15,516 nucleotides of DNA from JBFXDW01 sp050180745 (GCA_050180745.1 JBFXDW010000043.1:1-15516), one strand, 5' to 3'; shown: positions 7,492 through 14,325, counted from the first letter of the stretch. Program-made: numbers and translations. The notes: generated from the letters alone by a model not told the origin.

Positions 7492-7519
7492 TTGACAAGC
7501 ATCCAACCCTCCTTACACT
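7492..7519 (+). promoter_or_regulatory. Sigma70 promoter for rlmJ
   Basis: A consensus -35 TTGACA at 7492-7497 and a -10-like TACACT at 7514-7519 are separated by 16 bases. Transcription would start near 7526, about 18 bases before the rlmJ ATG at 7544, leaving a very short leader with a GAAGAG ribosome site. Confidence 0.6.
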
Positions 7520-7543
7520 GCGTCCAAAGAAGAGTTTTTCCTA

Positions 7544-8323
7544 ATGCTTGCCTATCAACACGCCTATCATGCAGGAAGTTTAGCCGACGTGCATAAGCAC
7601 AGCATATTGTGCTGTGTGCTCGATTACCTGACACAAAAAAATAAGCCGCTGTCCTATATTGAAACGCACGCGGGGCGCGGGCTTTATGATTTAAACTCAC
7701 AAGAATCCCTTAAAACAGGTGAAGCGAAATCGGGTATCCTTTCTTTGCTTGCGCAAAAGAAAATCCCTGATACACATCCCTATTTTAAGTTGCAGGCATT
7801 GGTTCGGCGTGATTGTGGAGAAAGCGCGTATCCAGGCTCTCCGCTTATTGCCTGTAAGATGTTGCGGAAAACGGATCATATTCATCTCGCCGAAATGCAT
7901 CCGCAGGAATATAGCGCGCTTTGCAAAAATCTGAAGAGCTATAGAACAAGCCTTTATCATGAAGATGGGTTTAAGGTGGCTAATGCCCTTGTTCCCCCAA
8001 TGCCGCGCCGAGGTTTAATTCTGATTGATCCCAGTTATGAGATTAAAAGTGATTATGACAAAGCCGCCGATTTCATTATCAAAATGCACAAGAAATGGCC
8101 TGTTGGTGTTGTCCTTCTATGGTATCCGATTCTGGATAATCCTTTACATCACGAGATGATGGATACCCTCACTCAAGCCAACCTTTCCAAAACAATGCGC
8201 CATGAAGTTATTTTCTCTAAGAAGGCAGACAACAATCATCGCCTCTGCGGCAGCGGGATGTTCATCCTTAACGCGCCTTTTGGGTTGGAGGAAAATGCAA
8301 AAGAAACAGAAAAATTCTTATGA
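7544..8323 (+). CDS. rlmJ: 23S rRNA (adenine-2030-N6)-methyltransferase RlmJ
   Basis: An S-adenosylmethionine-dependent enzyme that makes m6A2030 in 23S rRNA. The N-terminus M-L-A-Y-Q-H-A-Y-H-A-G-S-L-A-D-V-H-K-H matches the conserved RlmJ start. It is followed by T-H-A-G-R-G (41-46), the Y-P-G-S-P-L-I-A segment (96-103), L-A-E-M-H-P-Q-E-Y (115-123), and the catalytic loop at 162-166. The loop reads D-P-S-Y-E where E. coli RlmJ has D-P-P-Y-E. The protein is 259 residues against ~280 in E. coli; the difference is the missing C-terminal tail after 'N-A-P-F-G-L-E-E'. A TTGACA promoter lies just upstream. The gene is the last clearly chromosomal one before the accessory region. Confidence 0.9.
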   Translation: MLAYQHAYHAGSLADVHKHSILCCVLDYLTQKNKPLSYIETHAGRGLYDLNSQESLKTGEAKSGILSLLAQKKIPDTHPYFKLQALVRRDCGESAYPGSPLIACKMLRKTDHIHLAEMHPQEYSALCKNLKSYRTSLYHEDGFKVANALVPPMPRRGLILIDPSYEIKSDYDKAADFIIKMHKKWPVGVVLLWYPILDNPLHHEMMDTLTQANLSKTMRHEVIFSKKADNNHRLCGSGMFILNAPFGLEENAKETEKFL

Positions 8324-8661
8324 AAAATATGGCGAGGATGCCCGTCCAACGAGCCACCCAACCATTTGTTAGACAACAAACTTATTTCCAGCGCGTCGAA
8401 TTATACTCACAATTCTACTCACAATCGCTCTGGATTTAGGCTTATCTCACAGGACGTTAGCGGATAGTCTTTGCCCCTGAAAGCTTATCAAATGGGGATA
8501 GAAAATGAAATGCTTTTTGACCCATCCCGTCCCGCGCCCAAATCGTTCCGTTTCCCGCGTGACTCTTTGTTTTGAAAGGCATACCGTTAAAAGGTTCATT
8601 TATCCACCCGCCCATCCCTTCAAAGCCCATCTTTCTGCAGGCACAACCAATAGGAGAAAAA
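8324..8661. other. 338-bp intergenic region between rlmJ and the exported-protein genes
   Basis: No gene is called here. Short frames are open on both strands (8505-8693 plus, 8457-8768 minus), but they overlap one another and the lipoprotein gene that follows, and neither has a recognisable domain. The stretch holds the direct repeat at 8404-8425 and a G+C-rich, purine/pyrimidine-biased portion at 8510-8640. I found no tRNA, no convincing terminator after rlmJ and no clear promoter. It is the likely zone where chromosome gives way to the mobile element. Confidence 0.5.
8404..8425. repeat. Tandem TACTCACAAT direct repeat, possible integrase arm sites
   Basis: The 10-mer TACTCACAAT occurs at 8404-8413 and again at 8416-8425, a 12-base period. 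Short spaced direct repeats of this sort are the usual form of integrase arm-binding sites beside an att core. The position, between the last core gene and the accessory genes, suits a left element boundary. The right-hand att site lies outside the window, so this is inference. Confidence 0.4.
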
Positions 8662-9237
8662 ATGAGGATCGCACAACTGGTTTTGCTATATAGTACATGC
8701 ACTTTTTTGCTTGGATGCGCTGCAGTGTCCATACAAGCACAAGCAGTACCAAACTCTAATCTTAACAAGGACTCCCCCTTGTTTTTAGTCGTCCCCAGTA
8801 AAGGATCGGTATCGCATCAAAAATACTATCGGATGCTTGATGAAATCTTGAACGAGGACGGCATCCATGTTGTGTCAAATGAAGCAGAAGCAAAATATAT
8901 TATGCGTGTTACCTTTAACGATTTTTCTGCGCAAATGGTTCAAATTATTCCAAGCGCACAAACAACATATCATAACGGCATCATCGGGAATACTTCCATT
9001 AGCGGAACATCAACGACTATCGAAAGCCAGTTAATTCAAAAACAAATACCAACTCATAATTCCATTATAACTGTATACGACAAGAAAACTGATGTTCCTA
9101 TATGGGAAGCATCCATGGCTAAGTCTTATGACGTCTATAACCATACAGAACTCAAAAAGATGATAAGAGGAATGATTTCCCTGTACGGAAAAGATGGAAA
9201 AACAACTGAAATTATCAAAGACGAATTCAGGTGGTAA
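8662..9237 (+). CDS. Predicted lipoprotein, function unknown
   Basis: I do not recognise this 191-residue protein. The ATG at 8662 is chosen over the longer open frame (from 8572) because AGGAGAA lies just upstream and because it gives a clean lipoprotein signal: a hydrophobic stretch and lipobox F-L-L-G-C with Cys19 lipidated. The mature part begins with a strand 'L-F-L-V-V-P-S', then a helix 'Y-Y-R-M-L-D-E-I-L-N-E-D-G-I-H-V-V' and 'A-E-A-K-Y-I-M-R-V-T-F', a layout seen in periplasmic lipoproteins of the DUF4136/LpoB-like fold (a weak resemblance only). A Gly/Ser/Thr-rich middle (about residues 107-123) may be a flexible loop. It is the first of three plus-strand exported-protein genes; a stem-loop follows at 9321-9345. 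Confidence 0.72.
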   Translation: MRIAQLVLLYSTCTFLLGCAAVSIQAQAVPNSNLNKDSPLFLVVPSKGSVSHQKYYRMLDEILNEDGIHVVSNEAEAKYIMRVTFNDFSAQMVQIIPSAQTTYHNGIIGNTSISGTSTTIESQLIQKQIPTHNSIITVYDKKTDVPIWEASMAKSYDVYNHTELKKMIRGMISLYGKDGKTTEIIKDEFRW

Positions 9238-9320
9238 TTAATTCCAAGTCTGCGAAGCAGCAGGATGTTCCATTAAAGGCGGCGGACTGCATGGAGAAAA
9301 ATCCAGATCACCTTGGGCGA

Positions 9321-9355
9321 AGGGAAATATATGAATAATTTCCCTCCTGATTTTT
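9321..9355 (+). terminator. Possible intrinsic terminator between the two lipoprotein genes
   Basis: AGGGAAAT (9321-9328) can pair with ATTTCCCT (9338-9345) over a 9-base loop. Five bases later comes a run of five T residues (9351-9355). The stem is short and the T-run is displaced, so termination may be partial. It lies 84 bases after the first lipoprotein gene and 38 bases before the second. Confidence 0.45.
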
Positions 9356-9392
9356 GCGCAATAGGTTGGGCAAACAACGAAAGGGTATGAAT

Positions 9393-10022
9393 ATGAAAAA
9401 AACATTCTGCATTATTTGTTTGTCATTTTTGTCATCTTGTACATTCATGCAAGATTATGTAGCGGACGCCAACAGGCAAGCGATCTTAAATCTAACCTGT
9501 GATCAAGTTGCCGTGATTCTTAAAAAGGAAAATTCTTGGTCAAAAACATGCTCAAGCGAAGACTTAAAAGTCCCAAATAAAATCTTGATAGATGCCTTCA
9601 TGGAAGCACAAGAAAAAGATTTATGCCAAGCAACGCTCCTTTTGCACGGGATGTATAACCATTACGTTGGTGAACAGGGCAAATACTATGCGACACAGCT
9701 TGAACCTCTTGCCCCGTCGGTCGCCACCAAAAGAAGCATTGAGTGTTCAAAACATCATACTAAAATGGCTGCAAGCATAGTGGCTGGATACTCTATCGAA
9801 CCACTGTGTGTGACATGGTATAATCGAAGCGCACATCCCGCAATAATTGCAGCATCCGATCAACTCGTTCAATCAAAAAAGCTTGACTGCATCGCCGTCG
9901 TTAACGGTCTCAGACAGATTCAGGCTATCAACAGGCAAACAAGGGAACTTGAAAGCATATCAGACGCTATAGACCGCCCGATAAGGTGCAGAACTTATCT
10001 GGGGACCACAACATGCCATTAA
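9393..10022 (+). CDS. Predicted cysteine-rich lipoprotein, function unknown
   Basis: I recognise no family for this 209-residue protein. Among three in-frame ATGs (9354, 9387, 9393), the one at 9393 has AAGGG at a 7-base spacing and starts a textbook lipoprotein signal M-K-K-T-F-C-I-I-C-L-S-F-L-S-S-C, with Cys16 as the lipidation site. The mature part has eight further cysteines (in the order L-T-C-D, K-T-C-S, D-L-C-Q, I-E-C-S, P-L-C-V, L-D-C-I, I-R-C-R, T-T-C-H), an even number that suggests a disulphide-bonded periplasmic or surface protein. It is mostly helical in appearance. The stop overlaps the start of the next gene by 10 bases, so the two are probably co-translated. Confidence 0.75.
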   Translation: MKKTFCIICLSFLSSCTFMQDYVADANRQAILNLTCDQVAVILKKENSWSKTCSSEDLKVPNKILIDAFMEAQEKDLCQATLLLHGMYNHYVGEQGKYYATQLEPLAPSVATKRSIECSKHHTKMAASIVAGYSIEPLCVTWYNRSAHPAIIAASDQLVQSKKLDCIAVVNGLRQIQAINRQTRELESISDAIDRPIRCRTYLGTTTCH

Positions 10023-10702
10023 AGCAAACCCTCGTCTTTTTTTTCTTTTTGGCCATATCCGCAACGGCCATTGCCGAAGATCGCCCCCAGCCCTCGAAAG
10101 AAGAATTAAATCTTCTGATGTTAACGCCCGCCAGCGCGTTCGATGTTGGGATTCTCTCTCTTGTGCAATCGTCTTACGGCTGGGAGCATGATATAAAAAA
10201 TGAACTTCAAGAAATCGGTTTGTCTCCGAAGATTGAGACAGGTGGAAAATTTGTGAATGTCGTTTTTAGAAAACCCAACATTGACATCGAGGCTTCTTTT
10301 TGGGGGGAGGTCACGCACAAAAATTGCCTCAAGGCACTAACCGTTTTGAGTGATGCCATTTTTCCCGTGACAGCGTCCGCGAAGAAGGTCATCAAGCACC
10401 TAACACCGGAGAAAAAAGCGGAACAAATCAAATTAAATAAAGGTCTTGACACCGCTCATTTTCTTTATGGATTCCCGATCCATCTGGCCAATGGGGTTGC
10501 GGTAGAAGAAATTATAGAAGAAAAAAAGCGTATTATCGACATTGTCCAATTATCTGTTAAGGTGGCCGCGCCGCTAAAACATCAACAAGGGGATAAAGAA
10601 ATTGCTTCATACGAGCGGCTTCTTGGGAATGGCGTAATTTTCTGTACACAGGCTGCCTTTAGCGATTTTGTCCAATACGACGAAATGGAATCGCGTTTCT
10701 GA
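10013..10702 (+). CDS. Predicted periplasmic/secreted protein, function unknown
   Basis: A 229-residue protein with no family I can name. The ATG at 10013 has GGGGA at a 7-base spacing and opens a clear Sec signal peptide (Leu/Phe-rich core, cleavage likely after A-I-A, near residue 22). The mature part is alpha/beta with two cysteines (N-C-L-K and F-C-T-Q) that could form one disulphide; between them lies a Lys-rich helix 'T-P-E-K-K-A-E-Q-I-K'. The start lies inside the 3' end of the cysteine-rich lipoprotein gene (10-base overlap), so the two products probably act together. It converges on the last minus-strand gene of the integrase-linked module, with 95 bases between the stops. Confidence 0.72.
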   Translation: MPLKQTLVFFFFLAISATAIAEDRPQPSKEELNLLMLTPASAFDVGILSLVQSSYGWEHDIKNELQEIGLSPKIETGGKFVNVVFRKPNIDIEASFWGEVTHKNCLKALTVLSDAIFPVTASAKKVIKHLTPEKKAEQIKLNKGLDTAHFLYGFPIHLANGVAVEEIIEEKKRIIDIVQLSVKVAAPLKHQQGDKEIASYERLLGNGVIFCTQAAFSDFVQYDEMESRF

Positions 10703-10797
10703 CTTTAGCTATAGCCTAAACCCGCACGGGCCTCATCGTGCCTTTAAACCCAAAAGCCTGAAAGATAGATCAACTTGCTGGGCATTAAAAGGCTGCG

Positions 10798-11148
10798 TTA
10801 GGTGAAAGAAGCAAGGCCTTTCTTCCTCTCTCTTTCCGCCAGCTTTATGTTTGCCGAGTCGAGCAGATAGGCGATCCGGCGGGCAGCATCCACAATATCA
10901 ACCTCTTTTTCTGGAACAAGCGGCGTTTCGTCCGGCCCCGAAAGAGGCTGGCAGGCTTTGCCATAGGAGCGATCCAGAATCTCCTTTGCCGCCGAGACCC
11001 GCGCTGCGTCGCTTTCGCTGTCCTGCATGATCCGGCGAAGTGTTTCCAGAGCCTCCGGCGCGTAGGGCTGCGCCATTTCTTTCAGCTCCGCCGTTGCTTT
11101 GTTAGGCGTTCCCGCTTGCCGCCCGCCTGTTTTAATCCCTTTTGCCAT
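10798..11148 (-). CDS. Small element-encoded protein, terminase-small-subunit/DUF5681-like N-terminus
   Basis: A 116-residue basic protein, the last gene of the minus-strand module. The N-terminus 'G-G-R-Q-A-G-T-P-N-K-A-T-A-E-L-K-E-M-A' followed by 'P-E-A-L-E-T-L-R-R-I-M' and 'A-A-R-V-S-A-A-K-E-I-L-D-R-S-Y-G-K' is a pattern I know from hypothetical proteins of alphaproteobacterial phages and islands, sometimes placed near DUF5681 or terminase small subunits. The exact family is uncertain. The helical, basic N-terminal half suggests nucleic-acid binding. AGGAGA lies upstream of the start at 11148. It begins 13 bases after the stop of the 195-residue gene. Confidence 0.68.
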   Translation of the reverse strand: MAKGIKTGGRQAGTPNKATAELKEMAQPYAPEALETLRRIMQDSESDAARVSAAKEILDRSYGKACQPLSGPDETPLVPEKEVDIVDAARRIAYLLDSANIKLAERERKKGLASFT

Positions 11149-11161
11149 TTTCTATTCTCCT

Positions 11162-11749
11162 CTATTTTAGATTCCCCAAACTCCACAGCGCGACGGCTTC
11201 GGACGAAAGCGTGTGACGATAGAAAGTCAGGCTTGCCCCATCTTCGCAATCAATCCGCGCCGTGTTTTCCGCTATGGCGACGACGTGCCGACCGTGCAGG
11301 CAGGACACAAGGCCCATGCTGTCATAACGCCATTCAGGGGCATCAGGATTCACGCCGAACACGTCCACAGCCCGCCAGCCTAAAGCCGCCGCCTGCCGTC
11401 CCCATGCGTCCAGAAAATAGCCCCCATCGTCCACAAGCTGCCGCCAGCGTTCCGGCGCAAAGGCCGCTGGCCTCTCCATCGTGCAAAGAAGAGCAAAGCC
11501 TTCGGCCCATTCTTTCGGTATCCCGTTCGCCTGAATAATCGCGGCGCGTTCGTCATAGGATTCTTGATCCACCAATACGGGCGCGGGGCAACTGCGCAAA
11601 TTTGCGCAGTTGCCTTTTTCTGCCCCATGTTCAAATTGTTCATTTTGTTCAAAAGGCACATGGTTTGGTGTGTTTTGAACATTCTGAACAAATTGAACAG
11701 GCTCACAATCACATTGCAGGGATTTCAAAAGAGCGTGCCAGCGGCTCAT
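11162..11749 (-). CDS. Unknown element protein whose 5' part carries iteron-like DNA
   Basis: A 195-residue protein. The C-terminal two thirds look like a conserved globular domain found beside replication genes of alphaproteobacterial elements: 'Y-D-E-R-A-A-I-I-Q-A-N-G-I-P' near residues 65-78, then 'W-R-Q-L-V-D-D-G-G-Y-F-L-D-A-W-G', 'A-A-A-L-G-W-R-A-V-D-V-F-G-V' and 'Y-D-S-M-G-L-V'. The name and function are unknown to me. The N-terminal ~60 residues are low complexity (V-Q-F/V-Q-N/V-Q-N, E-Q-N/E-Q-F/E-H), encoded by the 9-bp-spaced repeats at 11628-11699 and the palindrome at 11587-11614. This part may exist for its DNA rather than its peptide. The start overlaps the helicase-like gene by four bases (ATGA), with GGAGGGG just upstream. 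Confidence 0.7.
   Translation of the reverse strand: MSRWHALLKSLQCDCEPVQFVQNVQNTPNHVPFEQNEQFEHGAEKGNCANLRSCPAPVLVDQESYDERAAIIQANGIPKEWAEGFALLCTMERPAAFAPERWRQLVDDGGYFLDAWGRQAAALGWRAVDVFGVNPDAPEWRYDSMGLVSCLHGRHVVAIAENTARIDCEDGASLTFYRHTLSSEAVALWSLGNLK
11587..11614. repeat. 28-bp perfect palindrome inside a coding sequence
   Basis: The half-site GGCAACTGCGCAAA (11587-11600) is followed directly by its exact reverse complement (11601-11614). On the plus strand a T-run (11616-11620) follows, giving the shape of an intrinsic terminator that would stop transcription opposing the minus-strand operon. It lies 13 bases from the iteron-like array, so it could equally be part of an origin or a dimeric protein's binding site. 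Confidence 0.85.
11628..11699. repeat. Iteron-like array: two opposed sets of three TGAACA hexamers, 9-bp period
   Basis: TGTTCA occurs at 11628-11633, 11637-11642 and 11646-11651. Its complement TGAACA occurs at 11676-11681, 11685-11690 and 11694-11699. Both sets have an exact 9-bp period, and they face each other across 24 bases. The hexamer TGAACA matches the core of the origin iteron of phage P4 as I recall it (GGTGAACAG). The array lies in the 5' part of the gene next to the helicase-like gene and two genes from the primase-like gene, where an origin would be expected. Confidence 0.7.
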
Positions 11750-13275
11750 ATCCCCTCCATAAGCTTTGGATTAACCTTCCAATCTGAACGTTTTCGCCCT
11801 GTGCCGTGATGATCAAGATGGGGGCGAAGCCATAAGGCGTTTTCAAGAACGACGAAGGCTTCTTTTCGCCTCTGTGGATCGCGTAAATAGGAAAAGCCGT
11901 TCGTCTGATACACCTCGCGCTCATTCACCGTTGGCGGACGTGTTGCGACGATATGGCGAGCAATATCCGCTGCATCAGCCTCAGCGCGGCCTATGGCAAG
12001 GCCACCCACCACGCGCTCGAACATCGCTTCCAGATAATCCAAATAAGCTCCGGCGCACGCCATCGAGTCCGCCGAGACAATAAGGGGCTCAGGTCTATCA
12101 GGCGAAGCCGCCCATGTTAAAAACTCGATCACAAGGGCCAAGCGTAGAGCGCGGGTCGGCGTCTTGCCATGCCATCCGGACGCAATTCCTCTGGTGTTGC
12201 GAGCCTTCGTAATTGCCTCACGGCGCATGGTCTCAAAAAGAGCCAAAGCATTCGGATCAAGCGGCAAGGTGATAAATTTTGACTCGCCGTTTTCCTTGAT
12301 CGCCATTTGAAGCCCGCGCAGCCGCCTCGCCGAGTCCGCCAATAAATCAAAACGCGCTACGCTTGATGCGGCATCAGATTGTTTAAGAGGACGGTATGGT
12401 GAAGGGCGCGGCCAGACATAGCCAAAACGTCCCCCAAGGCCATCATCCGCTCCCGATAGGGCTTCATTCAGTTTATCCGGCTGAAACCCTCCCATAATGG
12501 CAAGAGAGGCATAAGGCACGCGCACAGGTGCGCCAGCGTTTTTAACAAGATCGACCGAATAGCTTCCCCCGTTCCAGCACTCAAGATAGAATCCACGATC
12601 TGCACCAGAGCCACTATACCGATCAAAGCTCCCGATCCAGCCAGCTAACTCGTCGCGGAGGAGCATAAGACCTTTTGGATTGTCTTTCAGTATATTGACA
12701 ATTTGTTGCGTGGTCGCATCACAGATCATAATGCGAGGCAACGCGGGAGAATCGGGAAGCACGGCATCATAAGGCTGATCGGGAGAGGGCAGCCCTTCCT
12801 TAACGGCCTTTTTGACTTCGCTTTTCCATGCGTCGATTTTCGCGTTTGTCGTCTCAAGATTCTTTTCATATTCTGCGCGAAGTTGTTTTATTTCCGGCTC
12901 GGCTTCGCGTTCCAAGAGTTTGCTCACCTCGGTGAAGGGTTTTTGAGAAGGGGTCTTCCCTTCGCTGGGCTTGCCTACGCAAGCAATCCACAGATGCGGC
13001 GGTTCCATCCAATCGCTGGAAGGGGAAATACGGCGTGCGTTGCCCAACCACGCTGAAGCTGCCACGAATAGATTTGCGGCGACGTAATCAACGGGGCACC
13101 CATAGGCCTCTGCCGTTTCCTGACACCACGTTCCCCAAACTGACGGAAGCGAGTCAAAATCAAAGGCCGGAGGCTGTGTGTCATCAGCTTGCACCAATGA
13201 CATATCAGGATCGGGCCACTCATTTCCCGCTGGCTGTGCATTATCCACCATCATTTTTATCGCGGTCATGCTCAT
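11746..13275 (-). CDS. DUF3987 helicase-like ATPase
   Basis: A 509-residue protein of the DUF3987 type, found with primases in phages, plasmids and islands and thought to be a replicative helicase or initiator. It has a Walker A-like loop 'G-K-P-S-E-G-K-T' (residues 101-108), a charged coiled-coil-like helix (about 117-165), a Walker B-like strand 'G-L-M-L-L-R-D-E' (202-209), and a sensor/arginine region 'G-G-F-Q-P-D-K-L' to 'G-L-G-G-R-F-G-Y-V-W-P' (262-289). The C-terminal part (from about 420) is helical and could bind DNA. The start ATG overlaps the stop of the primase-like gene by four bases, and AAGGGGGC precedes it. The last four bases overlap the next gene. Its partner is probably the zinc/Toprim protein. 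Confidence 0.83.
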   Translation of the reverse strand: MSMTAIKMMVDNAQPAGNEWPDPDMSLVQADDTQPPAFDFDSLPSVWGTWCQETAEAYGCPVDYVAANLFVAASAWLGNARRISPSSDWMEPPHLWIACVGKPSEGKTPSQKPFTEVSKLLEREAEPEIKQLRAEYEKNLETTNAKIDAWKSEVKKAVKEGLPSPDQPYDAVLPDSPALPRIMICDATTQQIVNILKDNPKGLMLLRDELAGWIGSFDRYSGSGADRGFYLECWNGGSYSVDLVKNAGAPVRVPYASLAIMGGFQPDKLNEALSGADDGLGGRFGYVWPRPSPYRPLKQSDAASSVARFDLLADSARRLRGLQMAIKENGESKFITLPLDPNALALFETMRREAITKARNTRGIASGWHGKTPTRALRLALVIEFLTWAASPDRPEPLIVSADSMACAGAYLDYLEAMFERVVGGLAIGRAEADAADIARHIVATRPPTVNEREVYQTNGFSYLRDPQRRKEAFVVLENALWLRPHLDHHGTGRKRSDWKVNPKLMEGI

Positions 13276-14084
13276 GCTGCTGCCCCCTTCATAAGAACGT
13301 CGTTAAAATCCAAGCCCTCCGGCGGTAACGCAACGCGCACCGTTCGGCCTTGCTCGCGCCATACCAAAGCGGCATCGTGGGCGGATCGAAGCCCCACGGG
13401 GTCAGCATCGGCGGCGATTATGACGTTGGAAGCCAAAGGCAGAGGCGGCAAAATAAGATTGCGAATGCCGCCCGCCGAAAGCGCAGCCCATGTCGGGATT
13501 CCGGTCGCGGCCTGTACGGAAAGACCTGTCTCGATCCCCTCTGAAATGGCCAATTCCTCGCCCGCCTCGGCAAAGTGACAGGAAAGGCCGCCCACAGGCC
13601 CCACCGTCATTTTGGAAGGGGACACATTGGCCTTGCCCTTGCCGTCGGGCGAAAGGAAAGTCCTATGCGCCGCACACACCTTTCCGTGATAATCCATCGC
13701 TGCCGCGATTAAGACGGGGAAATGTTGTTCCGTAGGCTTGTGCAAGTGACGGGGCAGGAAGCGCAAAGACGGGGGAAGAATCTCGATCCCGCGAGCGCGT
13801 AGATACGTTTCCGCCAACGAGCCTTTGGCAGGAAAGCTCTCGCGCCATAGCTTTTCGATAAAAGCCCGAACGCTGGCCGTGTCTTTCTCCGGCGCAGACC
13901 GTTCGCGCCGCATCGCGAGCGCATGGCCCCGCAAGGCCGCCAACAGATCGGCTTGCGAGCATCCGGCATGACACTTGAAAAGCTCTCGCCCGTCTTTGAC
14001 GGTCACAGCAAGAGCCTCTTTATACCCGCAGTTTGGGCAGTCGCGCCAGATCGTGCGGCCTATCTTTGCGAGCGCGTCAAGCAT
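13272..14084 (-). CDS. Zinc-finger/Toprim primase-like protein
   Basis: A predicted DNA primase of the mobile-element type. Using the ATG at 14084 (AGAGGTGG upstream, 8-base overlap with the alpA stop), it has 270 residues; a longer frame from 14144 lies inside alpA and is less likely. It has an N-terminal zinc ribbon C-P-N-C (Cys16, 19) and C-H-A-G-C (Cys38, 42). A linker with 'Y-L-R-A-R-G-I' follows, then a Toprim core: S-E-G-I-E-T-G (Glu182, Glu185) and A-D-A-D-P-V-G (Asp226, Asp228), the metal-binding acidic residues. A G-L-D-F-N-D segment ends the domain. It lacks a helicase domain of its own; the coupled DUF3987 gene downstream would supply it, so the pair may do the work of the single P4 alpha protein. 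Confidence 0.85.
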   Translation of the reverse strand: MLDALAKIGRTIWRDCPNCGYKEALAVTVKDGRELFKCHAGCSQADLLAALRGHALAMRRERSAPEKDTASVRAFIEKLWRESFPAKGSLAETYLRARGIEILPPSLRFLPRHLHKPTEQHFPVLIAAAMDYHGKVCAAHRTFLSPDGKGKANVSPSKMTVGPVGGLSCHFAEAGEELAISEGIETGLSVQAATGIPTWAALSAGGIRNLILPPLPLASNVIIAADADPVGLRSAHDAALVWREQGRTVRVALPPEGLDFNDVLMKGAAA

Positions 14085-14277
14085 CGGGGCCACCTCTCGA
14101 TTCCTTGACGCGCTTGGCGATGAAAGCCTCGACGTCGGATTCAAGCCAACCCACCGCCCGCGTGCCTAAGTTTATCGGGCGCGGAAAAAGTCCCTTGCCA
14201 ATCCAATCATAAATGGTTGATTTTTTGACGCCAATGCGCTCTAATACTTCTGGTTTTCTAAGGATTTTGCTGGTCAT
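14077..14277 (-). CDS. alpA: AlpA family phage/element regulator
   Basis: A 66-residue winged-helix DNA-binding protein of the AlpA/MerR-like type ('L-R-K-P-E-V-L-E-R-I-G-V-K-K-S-T-I-Y-D-W' helix-turn-helix, then 'G-L-F-P-R-P-I-N-L-G-T-R-A-V-G-W-L-E-S-D-V-E-A-F'). Such proteins control integrase genes or act as excision directionality factors in P4-like elements. The start is supported by GGGGA upstream. It overlaps the primase-like gene by 8 bases at its 3' end. Its 5' side is the divergent region with two dyads (14288-14310 and 14326-14358), which it may bind to control itself and the opposing small gene. Confidence 0.9.
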   Translation of the reverse strand: MTSKILRKPEVLERIGVKKSTIYDWIGKGLFPRPINLGTRAVGWLESDVEAFIAKRVKESRGGPDA

Positions 14278-14287
14278 TTCCGTCCCC

Positions 14288-14310
14288 TGTTGTTACTCAT
14301 AGGAACAACA
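14288..14310. promoter_or_regulatory. Operator-like dyad next to alpA
   Basis: Perfect 7-base arms TGTTGTT (14288-14294) and AACAACA (14304-14310) are separated by 9 bases, so the arm centres are about one and a half helical turns (16 bases) apart. It lies 10 bases upstream of the alpA start, where a repressor would block either the promoter or the ribosome site. AlpA itself or the host LexA-like regulators could bind; no consensus match is claimed. Confidence 0.55.
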
Positions 14311-14325
14311 TAGGTAGCGGGCATA

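Noticed and set aside
8505..8693. Plus-strand 62-residue frame with a nearby GGGGA
   Set aside because: It overlaps the better-supported lipoprotein start at 8662 in another frame, and the residue make-up (Pro, Arg, His-rich) looks like translated non-coding sequence.
8457..8768. Minus-strand open frame upstream of and overlapping the first lipoprotein gene
   Set aside because: It overlaps the lipoprotein signal-peptide region on the opposite strand, lacks a ribosome site and has no recognised domain.
9670..9678. Single GGTGAACAG, the recalled P4 iteron word, inside the cysteine-rich lipoprotein gene
   Set aside because: It is a lone copy with no neighbours at regular spacing, so chance is the simplest reading. 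The array at 11628-11699 is different because of its six spaced copies.
10721..10745. Short stem GCACG/CGTGC between the converging genes at 10.7 kb
   Set aside because: The stem is only five base pairs with an eight-base loop and no proper T-run on either strand, too weak to call a terminator.
11116..11538. Plus-strand 140-residue frame opposite the element genes
   Set aside because: It is antisense to two coupled minus-strand genes with good ribosome sites, and it is Pro/Arg/Ser-rich as expected for a shadow of G+C-rich coding sequence.
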